60,000 nt of DNA from Antedon mediterranea (Eukaryota; Echinodermata; Crinoidea; Comatulida; Antedonidae). Below are positions 1 through 12,400 of the stretch, piece after piece. How positions within the stretch are numbered: position 1 is the first letter of the stretch; each line of letters begins with the position of its first letter. The DNA lies in contig NC_092678.1 of the NCBI RefSeq assembly GCF_964355755.1, positions 13,056,922 through 13,116,921 on the forward strand, read 5' to 3'. The notes below the pieces were generated by a model. The model was given only the letters and a program-made list of their open reading frames with translations, made no database searches and was not told the origin of the DNA. The position numbers and the translations under genes are program-made.

Positions 1-290
1 TATCATAAGGGTTAGGTATGGTATATGATACTAGGAGATGTGAAACAGATCTTATGATTCAGGAGAAAACTGAATGCAGTACCGAGAAACAGGTGCAGGC
101 AATGACTTAAAAGGTGAGGTTCCGTCTATACAGACGGTACGGTATCAAGTTTTAGCGCCTTTTTATACTTCCAGATATACAAAGAGACCCATTTAGTAAA
201 GTGTTTTCGTCAACACGTGTGTGCAATTCAGTTACGCTGAAAGATAGAGAGTATTTACCCAAATACTTAATTTTGTGTCTTTGTATTTAG

Positions 291-422
291 ATGGAAATGG
301 ATGCATATTTTGCTTTGGTGTTGGTGCTGATCGCCAGCTGGTTAGTAAATGATACCAGTGCTGCGTCAGCTTTCCTTACCATGAAACGCAATTCTTTTGA
401 CGAAATCGAAAAAACTTTGGAA
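291..422 (+). CDS. ITIH-like exon 1: start codon and signal peptide
   Basis: 44 codons beginning MEMDAYFALVLVLIASW, a hydrophobic signal peptide with probable cleavage near residue 24-27 (after NDTSA or ASA). The donor is GTAAGT and the exon ends in phase 0. A second in-frame ATG lies two codons downstream. Confidence 0.8.
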
Positions 423-3400
423 GTAAGTAATTTTGTATACAATTAACTTTTATCATCATAATCATTATGTTGTTATCATTTATTTATCAATCGAATAAAA
501 TAACTCTTAAATTAATTAATTTACTCTGTTAAACATTAGTAAACTTATAATCTAACCATGTCGAAGATGAAACACTACTACCAAAAAATAAATAAATAAT
601 AAGTTAAGCTAGAAACAGATTCTGATGGTTTTATTTAATCAGTTTGTACTACAGCAAAGATTATTTGTAGTCACTGTATTCAAAGTTATTTTGAGCAATT
701 AAAGCAAGGCAAAATTGTGTTTTAAATTTGCATTACAGAGAGTGGAAAGAGATGTAGACTCTGCAACACACGTAAGTTAATAAATTGTATTATTACAACT
801 AAAACTTATAGTTTTGATATTCTGCATTGAATATATAAACATATAACTTAATTATTTGACACTGAAATAATATTGTAATATTATTAGGAATTAATTAGAA
901 AAAAACAGTCTAACTCGCTAGGAAAAAAAATTGTCCTACAATATACAAGTAATGTTGCTGATTATAAAAATGAAAATTGAATTTAAACTAAAAAATAGTT
1001 TAATACATGAAACAGGTGTTACCCTTTTACCCTCAATTACCTTTACTATTGTTTATTTATTATTTTGCCACCATTTAGGTCGGTAATTTTAATTTCAATA
1101 GTTGTTGCTGTTATTATATCTACCGATACAGTGAAACACAACCCTTTAACCTTTTTTTCAAAGCTGAATTGGTCTTCATATTATTTGACAGAGTTTGTAA
1201 TTTTTGTTTAACCTATGTTTGGTGTTTTTCAATCTTTTTTATTTAACAACATATTTATACAGGATTATACACAATCAAGTAGAAATATACCTGTTTTGCA
1301 TTGTGGTCCTTTCAACAAAAAAGTTACAAATACATTTAATAAAAATAGCAATAAAAAAATAAAATTTTCAGAATAAGCAGTTATAAAACGAAGATTCATT
1401 TTACTCTAACACCCAGTTTAATCAATTTTTTTACAGATCAAGCCTGAAATCACTAAATTAAATGTAAGAAGTTCTGTGACTTCTAGGTTTTCTAGCACTA
1501 CAGTCACCAGTGTTTTGATGAATCATGCCGAAACCGCAGCGGAAGCTGTATTTATTTTCACTCTACCAGAGGAAGCTTTTATTGCAAACTTTTCAATGTA
1601 TGTTACTGTATGTATATATTATAATTCTATAACAATGCAACTATAAAATTAATTATTCTGATTCATTTATAACACGATTATTAATCTATTAATACATGTC
1701 ACACATTAATTTGCCTTCGAAGGTGTGGTCAGCAATCTTCTGACGACAAGTACAGACAATGACAATCAGCTAAATTCATTTGTAATTTTATTTACAGTAT
1801 ATCTGCCTGTCATGAACCATAATAAATTTTCCCGTATAGTGCTCGCAGTAAACCACGAATACAAACATTGTTCCTATGTATACCATGTATGCATTATGTC
1901 ATTCAATAATATCAATCAAGCATAACGGATTGTAATTAGCGACATCACACTGCAATTAACTCGGTTTAATGTAATGCAGTACATTGTACAATAATATATT
2001 TGAGATTTCTTGTATGTACATTATGTATGTAGTTATGTTTTAATACCGGTTTTGCAAGTACGAATCTAGAGATGAGTAAACATGTACGTTTATTACTCTT
2101 ACATCCTCTATGTTTACCGGTGTACATGTGTTAATGAACAAGCTTGCAACAATCGGTAAATAAATGTTTGTCATAGACATATACAATGTTAACTATTGTG
2201 TGTATTTAATTACTTAATTATTGATGACCACGCTTTTGGTTTACAACTTTTAGGGAAATTGATGGAGTTGTATATCCAGCAGAAATAAAAGAAAAGGAAG
2301 TGGCTTCACAAATATATCAAGAAGCCAGAAGTAAAGGTCAAAGTGCAGCGCAAGTAAAGCAAAAGTAGGTTTAATTAGGGTGTCTAGAAAACTCAGATCT
2401 AGAAAACTCAGATCTCAGATATATCTGACTTTTCTAGATCTAGAAAACTCAGATATCAATATCTGACTTTTCTAGTTCTAAAATGGAACTAGAAAACTCA
2501 GATCATCATTTGATTGGTTGGTAGGTCATTTGGATAATTCCATTATTAATCAGCGGGTAGGTTATTTGAGATACTAGAGTATTATTAAAACTGATTACTG
2601 TGTACGTTTTCTTACTAATATTGTAACATGTAAAAGCGGCCTACGGCTTAAATCACAAAGAAAATACAGTGCATGTTACCGTTAAAATATAGGCTTAAAA
2701 ATGAGGCATATACAAGTTGGTGTGGGTACGAGTTGGTTGAGGTACGAGTTAGCCAAGTTGGGAATAAGTACGAGTTATTTTCGGTACGAGTTGACCACTT
2801 CTAAATCTAGTACTGTAAGACCAGGCCTACTCTTCGCGATACATCGCGATAGCGCCCACACGTTGAGCCTTGAATTGAGTTTGCTTAGCTAGGCCTAAAT
2901 GCTAAGCCTACATTTTAACAGGTGTATACTGTATTTCTTTATGATTTAAGTCGCAGGCTGCTACTACAAGTTACAATAATTATTATTAGTAAGAAAACGT
3001 ATAATACTGTGTAGTATTTCAAATATGCTACCCCCTAATAATAATGGAAAAACCCATTTGATCTAGTTCCATTTTGGATATTTACTCAGATATTGATATC
3101 TGAGTTTTCTAGATCTAGAAAAGTCAGATATCTGAGTTTTCTAGATCTAGAAAACTCAGATATATCTGAGATCTGAGTTTTTTAGACACCCGTTTAATTA
3201 GTAGTACTATATAAAAATAACATACATGGTGTTTAATGTTTATTCAATAATTAAAAGCTTAAATCAACTCAACCTAGCTCAACTGATGGAACTAAAAGCA
3301 ACTAAGCTTATGTCGACTTTGTGCCTGTCAGTTGCAGTTAATTGAGTTGTGTTCAGTTGCTTAAAGCGCTTATTTTGAAACAGTTGAGTTGAGTTCAATG

Positions 3401-6400
3401 TCGACATAAGGGCACCTTGAAGAAAACTCACTTATCACTATTCATTCTAATACTTGAACAGTGATCGATGTTTATTTAATAATGAATGGCTTACAAGCAG
3501 CTTTTTGTAATCGGCCGACCGAATAAATGAAATTCAAATTAAAAGCTAAAAAAAAAGGTATAGAAATACAGTAAAAATCGTATCATTGTGTAGATCGGAA
3601 AAAGATTTCACAGTATCCGTAAATGTAGCCAAGAAAAGCTTTGTCACGTTTGAATTGATCTACCAAGAGATGCTGAGACGTAAGCTTAGTTACTTTGAGC
3701 ATGTAACAAGTGTTCGCCCGGGACAGGTTAGACATATATTTCTTTTAGTTATAAATTACAACAAACTGATTAACATTAAAAAAAATACATGATCCTTTGC
3801 ATTTGAGCATTTTATTTATCCACTATTTAAGTAATTATAATAAAGATTTTAAAGCATTTGTGTTACTAAATGTTTAGGTTGTAAAGGAAATGAGCGTAGA
3901 AGTGGTGATTATTGAGGTGCAGGGCTTGTTGGAAGTGAATTCAAGTTGGGTCGAACGTCGCGATAATGGAGACGAAGAAACAAAACAAGATGTTGGCGAA
4001 ATACAGCTTCAAGATAGAAATACCAAAGCTGTATTAAGATATGCACCGACTATCGACGAACAACGTCAGGAATCGGAGAATGGAATTCAAGGATACTTTA
4101 TTATACGATACGATGTTGAACACCCCAAAACTGGAGGTGAATTTCAGGTAAAGAAACATTTACTTTTATCAAACAAAGAAACGAATTATCTTTTGTGGGT
4201 TCAGCTCACCTTCATTAATATACACATTATTATTTATTATAATAATAACATAATAACAATTATAAATTAATATCATTGTAGTAAACAGTAAATTATAACT
4301 GTAATAAAACAATGTAATATACAGATATATTTATATAAATACATGACAATATTTCATAATAGATGTATCTAGTAGGCCTACAATGATTAATCTTACTTGA
4401 CAAACAAATGTTCTTATTATTTTGTACGTATATATTTTTACATAATTTGTTTGTACATTATCATACATAATTATTATAAAAATGTCTTGATGTACTAGAT
4501 GAGAAGAAAATTGCATGCACTTGTTAACGAAACTAACTTATTGAGAGGCATTATCGATTCAAATTCCACAGGCCCTTATAGGCCTACATCCCATTCGTAA
4601 ACATCAAATTAGTAATTGATCGCTAGAAACATCGGTATCATAAACAAAATGAAATTATACAGTTTGGTCTTACCTTATCTCTCTTATTGCGATATATCCT
4701 GAGCCATAACTATTGGTAATTTTCTATTTTGTGCTCATGGGAAAGCTTTAAGATTTTGCGCATCTGCTTCTTTTAAATCCCACACTAAATCTTTGTTTCA
4801 TAAACATAATGTCCTTAATGTTTGCTCCGTTTACATCGGTCCATGTTACCCTATCAATTCGCCTCACTATTTTCTAAACCTCTTCACAGCCACAACACAA
4901 GGTCTGTCACAAAACCTACATTACTAGTTTACTTACTACCTGAAATCTTGATGTCGCGCGCTCCATCTTATAAAATATTGCGGTTCCAAACCTTGACATT
5001 TGGTGCAATTACCTCTCATAAACAGACCATCAATTTCTAGTTTTAAACATAATAATAACCTTAAAAATACCCTGATCTTGGAATATGGCAACTAATTTTA
5101 TTTTTATTTTTTGCTTGTTTTAAATCCTATAATACTTACGTTTTAAGTATTTTATTTTTTGAAAATTATATATTTCATGTGCTTGTTGCCTGAATATCTT
5201 CGACTGTCAGGTGTTTCGCTTTCTCCTTTCTCTTCTTTTATTATTATACTATTATAATCATGTAGTGTGTTATTTTCTGCCTAAGTTTTTATTACTGTAA
5301 ACTTTAATTATTTCTTGGAGCCTATGCGTAAAGTTAAACGTATCTAGGCTTTCTTCCACACATACTATGTTTTTAATTACTATAATAGTAGAATTATTAT
5401 TAATACGTTATTTATATGTGTTGAGAATATAATAAATAAACGAAAAACGTTTGCAAATAAACTAGAATAAATGATCCTCACAAATATTTCCCGTATCAAT
5501 TACCATTTTAACATTTTCCTAAATGTTTTGACTAATCAGCCTCAGTTCATTAAAATAATAATATAGATATAGAAGAACGTTTCTACTAAAACAGTTATAG
5601 AATAGTTACTTATCGACTTCTAGCCAAGCGAACAATACGTGAATACTTTAATAAATTAAATGGATAGACAAAGGAGAAGGGTTTTATCACCTTCCTTAAA
5701 CAGTGTGCAAATACAATTTTGAAAGTCGTTATAATATAATTGCTTGTCTCTTATTTTGTCTTGCATCAAGTCCAAAACGCATATTATTATCCAACATTTT
5801 ATTTCAGATTGTGAATGGTTATTTTGTTCATTACTTTTCACCTGAAGGACTGCCAGCGGTTCGTAAGAATGTTGTGTTTGTTATTGATGTCAGTGGATCA
5901 ATGTCTGGACGGAAGATTCAACAAACCAAGCAAGCTATGTTCACAATTTTGGATGACTTGAGAGAAATCGACTTCTTTAATATTGTTAAATTTAACAGCG
6001 AGATAATAAAATGGCAAAGTAGTTTGAAACGAGCAAGTCCTGAAAATATCGGAAGTGGAAAGAAATTTATAGATTTGTTGCGCGCACATGGAGGTAGGAA
6101 TAAAACGTACTACTTAATAGCATAGTTTCAATTGCGGGGGCGGTCTATACGAGGCAATACGATACTAACAACATACATAATAGTTACGTTAATTGTATAA
6201 CAATGCAATAAATAGAAAGGATAAGAAAAATATTAGTTTTCATATTTTTTTTCAAAAAGAAAAAGATTAAGATTTGTTTTATTTTATCAGTATAATTAAT
6301 TAATAATGTTATTATCTTATGCCTAATCATTTCTGTATTTCTGTTAACAATCAGTGTAATTTCCTTTCTCAAAGTGCTTAGAAAAAAAAACAATGATTGT

Positions 6401-9400
6401 TAAATAGGCCTAAATCAGTGATTGGAAAACTAGAGAAAGGAAATTACACTGTAAGTATGTGTTTTGTAAGTCTGACCTAATTTATCATTATTTTCCAGCA
6501 ACAAACTTACATGGTGGTCTAATGGAAGGCATCGAATTACTACATGCAGGTAGTGACAACAGTGGTGTTTCTATGGTTGTGATGCTTACCGATGGATTAC
6601 CTACATCTGGAGTGACTTCATTTGGAAGAATACAAACCGATGTAAAACAAGCAATAAAAGGAAACTGTTCTCTGTTTAACATTGGATTTGGAGATTATGT
6701 TGACTATTCATTTCTTGAAACGTTAGCGCTTCGAAATGACGGTCTGGCAAGAAAGATTTACGACGACTCATATGCAAGCATTCAGCTGAAAGGATTCTTT
6801 GACGAAGTTTCAACTCCACTCCTCCATAACATTGTTTTTAACTACCCAGAACATTTGGTAGAAATTAACAGCGTAACGCAGACTAAGTTTTCTAATTACT
6901 TTGAAGGAACTGAGATTGTTGTAAGTGGAAAATTGAAACCATCAAATATAAACGACATACTCGATGTAACGATTGCTGCAAACTCTCTGGACGTTCATTT
7001 AGAATTTCCACTTACTATTGACACAGAGGTACGTTAGTCTTCATCATCTTGTTACTGTTATTGTATTGGTTTTACAAATACAATTAATATTAATACCACG
7101 TTAATTCAAATACAAATCCAAACTAACAACAATTTCTCATTTAGTGATCATTTATAATTGGCTGAGTAATGAAACCATTATTATCTATATAGTTTAGTCA
7201 AATGTTCGCGTTATTAGGATTTTAATACCGGTATTACGATCAAAACCGGTATTACTATCAAAACTGGTATTTACGATTAAAACCGGTATTTACGATAAAC
7301 AAAATAAATTTGAGAAAATAATTACAATATGGGTTTGTAATATAATGCTGGATTCTGCTTCTTCTGCATCCGCAAATGTTCTTAAGTGGACGACGTATAA
7401 TTAGAAATAATAGGCATTTACTATGCTACAATAATAATAATAACACCCTATTAAAATATTAATTTTCAGCCAAAAGTAGAAATTCTCAGTGAGGATGCGG
7501 TTGATGATTTTGCTCAGCGACTGTGGGCCTACTTGTCAATCAAAGAACTTCTACAAAAAAGAAACATCAGCGACAATCAATCAGAAAGAGATGATCTGAA
7601 AGATAAGGCTCTGCAATTGTCACTTGAATACCATTTTGTTACTCCATTGACGTCACTCATTGTGGTAAAACCGGAAAATGGAAATTCAAGTAAAATAGCA
7701 AAACAAGCTCAACAACCAATACGTAAGAAAATAGTTAAATCAATATTATCATTTATGTCAGTTGCAAGAGAGGTTCATTCTTTCTTTTTTTAATAAAGCG
7801 GTAACATTCCTATATAATTTACACACATTTAGTCGCGTTTAGCTCACTATGTCGGTCGGTGGGTCGGTAAACACTAACTCAAATTTGAGGACGCAACTGC
7901 AGCCTTCTATATGGTCTTGTTTGGAATATTAAAATACCAGTGATCATTATTTTGAAGGTTTGCATGGCGGAATCAAGGATACAATTTGGTTTACGCCACG
8001 TAGTTCTGGAAAGAACCATTGAGTTGCTTAACGCAACAGTTCTTTATGAATTTATTTCAACAAAGATCATTATGTTTTTATAAATATTAGGCATATACTG
8101 TTATTTATTGTATTAACTGATGAAGAACTTCTTTGAAAATAGTAAATTTTCCATATACTAAGAAAAAAATTGTAACATGGTTTAAAATTTGACTTCCTCT
8201 GTGTAGTTTTGCATGATTTGTAATAAAATGATGTATTAAAACAATCACAACATACCCTTAAATACGTTTATATACAGGAAAATCGTCTGGTGCTGGTTCT
8301 TCTGCTTCTTCTGCATCCGCAAGTGTTCCTTATAGAAGTGGACGACGTAAGTTTAAAACGAATTTATTATGAGCAAAATCTATTCTACATATAAACAAAT
8401 TGTAATTCTACTATTTGCTGCTGATTTTCAAGAATATATCCTAGTATTCTAATGTTGTTTAAATTGTAATAACTAGATGGCACGCTCGCTTCGCTCGCGT
8501 ACCATCTAGGTCGTGCCCACAGATGGTTCTCGAATACACAGTATTTTCCAGCGAGAAAAAAAATTGAGATTTCAAATGCACGTACTGCAGGACTATAATA
8601 CATTGTCGTTTACAGAAACGAATAAATATACACGATGATTTATGTAGTCAGCTAAAATTAGCACCCTGAGAATTACTTCCGAGAGAGAAACAAAATCAGT
8701 CCAATTTGTGTTTTGTATGTAACATTAAGGGTTGAGGGAGGGGGGAAGAAGATAGGTACAAAGAAGAAACATTTTAAAATATCTTATCCACTCAGTAACG
8801 AAATATTGTTTTTAATGTTTTATAGGCCTATAAATAATATACCACTAAATACAGTAAAATTGTCATTGTGACTTCGTGGAGAGCGGACGCGTTTTGGATT
8901 CGCTCCGCTAAGCTGCTAACTCCATGTAAATTGAGCAGCGGGTAATATGAATACCTAAACCTCCACGCCCAGGTGAGGCATGCATGCAATAGTTACCGAG
9001 CACGCTAAACATACTGAAGATACAATTGTACTGAAGGATAACTAATCGAATACAATATGGCAACAAAAACTAGATCAAAAGCGGACAGTGAAGACAAGTT
9101 GGACACAATTATAGGGAAACTAAAGAAACTGGAAATACTCGACGCCATTAACGAAAGGCTTGTCATTTTGGAAGAGGACTTCAAAAACATGTGGCAGAAG
9201 GTTAGGGATATGGAAGCATCCCAAGAATCACTACAGGCTAATTTAGATGAAAAGGCAGACTCGCAGGATATGGAAGTACTACAAAATCGGGTAGACGAAC
9301 TGGAAAATAGGCAACGGAGGAACAACATAGTTATTTTTGGCATTCCAGAGCAGTCGGAAGGTAATAACTGTTCAGATTATATTCTAGGATTCTTTAAAAC

Positions 9401-12400
9401 ATACCTGAAAGTGGATAGTAATAGGCATATGGACATAGAACGAGCTCACCGTACCCCGACATTCCTGCCCACAGGTGGTAAACGAGCCAAGTATCCGAGG
9501 CCAATACATATTGCCTTCAATAAATTCACCGACAAAATTAAAGTAATGAAGGGAGCTGTAAACTTGAAAAACAGTCCCTTTTCTGGAAAAAAAGTTTGGA
9601 TAACGGATGACTTTACCCCAAATCTGAGAATAAAGAGGAAGCGGTTGTGGGCCAAACGTAAGAGACTGTTAGAGGAGAAACCCGGCAGAAAAGTTTTCTT
9701 AAATTACCCGGCTGTATTAAGAATTGTAGAAGAAGACGGAAGTTCGAGACTAGTGCAGTAAATCTGTCTGTATAAGGCTGTAATTTAACTTTAAAAACAT
9801 AACTCTGTGTCGCTATATGATATATTAATTTATCCAACAATGTACTGATATTGTATGTATGCCTGTTAGGGGTATATCAGTGATGATTGTATTGATACTT
9901 ATCTTTTTTCGCTACTTTTTTCGTTGCTTAAAAAAGAAAATTAGGCTATTATTATATTTGAAGAGAATTTATGTTTCGGGGGTATGGAAGGGGGAAGGAT
10001 ATACCGGGTTTTTTTATCCTTTGTTGGGTGGGTTTTCTTTGTTTCTCTTTTTTTATTTTATTTTATTTTTACTCTATAACAAAAAAAAACTGAACACATA
10101 TGCTAATTTTAACACGAGGTATGATCGAACAATTGGTAATCTGAATACAAAAGTAATACGCATTGCCACAGCACAGGGCTATTTTGGACTGCGATTACAT
10201 ACAAATTTTACTTTACCTAATGATCTTGGAAAATGTAGTTGCCCACTGATAATTAATAATAAAAATTACTGGATACTTGAGGTTAATACTAATTACGACT
10301 CTTTCATTTCGGCCGGAACATGGTGTATAGACATTGTTGGGCCCCTTAAAAACTTCAGAAAAAATACTGTTAAAATAAAAGAAAATATAGGAGAGCAATC
10401 AAGTAAACTTATAATCGTCTGTAATAAAAATTTAATTAACATAAAATGCAAATTTTACGAACGTAGTAAAATACAATGCAATAGAATCAGTCCGTTACTC
10501 ATCGAAGCTAAAACAATTTTTGGACTGCTATGGTTTATGGTTGTTGCACAAAACAACCATTATGACACCATATATACCCTTGCTTTATTATTTTATCTAC
10601 CGTTATATATAAACAAAATAAGTAAAAAAATAACAATAAAAAATGTCTAATAATAATAATACGCTATCAATAGTTTCAATGAACTGTCGAGGTCTAGCAG
10701 AAAAACCAAAACGCAGAGATGTGTTACACTATCTAAAGTCAAAAAAATACAATATTATTTGCCTCCAAGATGTACACTTCTCGGCAGAAACTGAGTCACT
10801 TGTTAGATTGGAGTGGGGCCTTGATTGTTTTTTTAGTTCATATCGTAGTAATGCAAGGGGAGTCGCAATCTTTTTCAATAATAACTTTCCCTACACTGTT
10901 ACAAAGCATAAAAAAGATAATGATGGAAATATGTTAGCTTTGGAGGTAAAGGTTGACGATCTAAAATTTACGCTAATCTCAATTTATGGGCCCAACAACG
11001 ACACCCCCGGTTTTTACGACAAAATGAGGGAAGTTGTTTTAGAATATGAAAACCCACATAATATCGTTTGCGGCGACTGGAACTGTATTTTGGACAAAAA
11101 ATTAGACTGTAAAAATTACCTAAAACTTAATAATCCAAAGGCAAGAGAAAAGATAATAAATATTTGTAGTGAATTTAATCTTACAGATGTTTGGCGTGTT
11201 TACAACCGAGATGAACAAAAGTTTACCTGGAGACAGAATAAATTCAATAAACAAGCCAGGCTTGATTATTTCCTAATCTCATCTGAACTAAACAGCAAAA
11301 TGCTGGATTGTAATATAAAACCAGGTTACCGAACCGATCACTCACTCGTAGATATTAAAATGACGATGAACCAGATAAAATACGGGCCAGGATACTGGAA
11401 ATTTGACAATACCTTATTAAAAGATATTCAATACGTGCAACAAGTTAAAGAAACCATAAATAGAGTCCTAAAACAATATATAGTGCAAAACGAAAAAGAT
11501 AATAAAGATGCTAATAAAGCGCTGTTTAGCATCAGTGATCAACTTCTTTTAGAAATGATATTAATGGAAATTAGAGCAAAAACAATTTCTTACGGGGCTT
11601 ATAAGAAAAAGATTGAAAATAAAAAAGAAAAAGAATTAGAAAGGGAAATAGAAAAAATAACACTTGATATCAATAAGGGCGACGCCACGTTAAATGGTAC
11701 ACTAGAAATTAAGTCCGGCGAACTTATGAGTATCAGAAAAGTGAAGATGGAAAGAATAATGATGAAAACTAAACTTAAATGGATCGAAGAAGGCGAAAGG
11801 CCGACCAAATTTTTTCTTAATATGGAAAAGAAAAATTTTGTTGATAAAACTATAAATAAAATAGTAAAGGAAAGCAACAAATAATTTCTTCCGAGTAAAA
11901 ATACCAAAGGAAGAATCGTTTGTGTCAATGGGGTTCACTCTATTAGTATAGTTTATCGGTCAGTTTCCCATGACTTTATGTAAACTGTTTGGATGGGATG
12001 ACCATGAAGCTACCGATTTATGATATCCTCAGGGTAGAATGGTATTCAAAGTATGACTGGTAAACTCATTAAATTCTAGGCGTGTGGTTTAATTCTGAAG
12101 CACGACATTCGCTTCATAACCGTCTCCGGACAAACATCGCATTTATTAAGTTTGCTGTATAAAACTTGGTTAGAATTTGCCAATAACTTTAATGGGAAGG
12201 CCATGATTTTAGAAGAAATTTGGTTATCTTCTTCAACCCTCAATTTATTTACTGATGCATCGGGCTCAATCGGGTGCGCAGGGGTTCTCAATGAAAAGTG
12301 GTTTGCGATTCGTTGGCCAATTTACATGCAACATCACTCAATCGCCGCGAAAGAAATGTTCCCCATTGTTTTAGCTCTCGAATTATGGGGCCATCGGCTA

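Noticed and set aside
9859-10650. Middle LINE ORF as an envelope-type protein
   Set aside because: Hydrophobic ends and cysteines are suggestive, but no envelope or fusion motif is visible and T-rich DNA alone can yield hydrophobic stretches; left as unknown.
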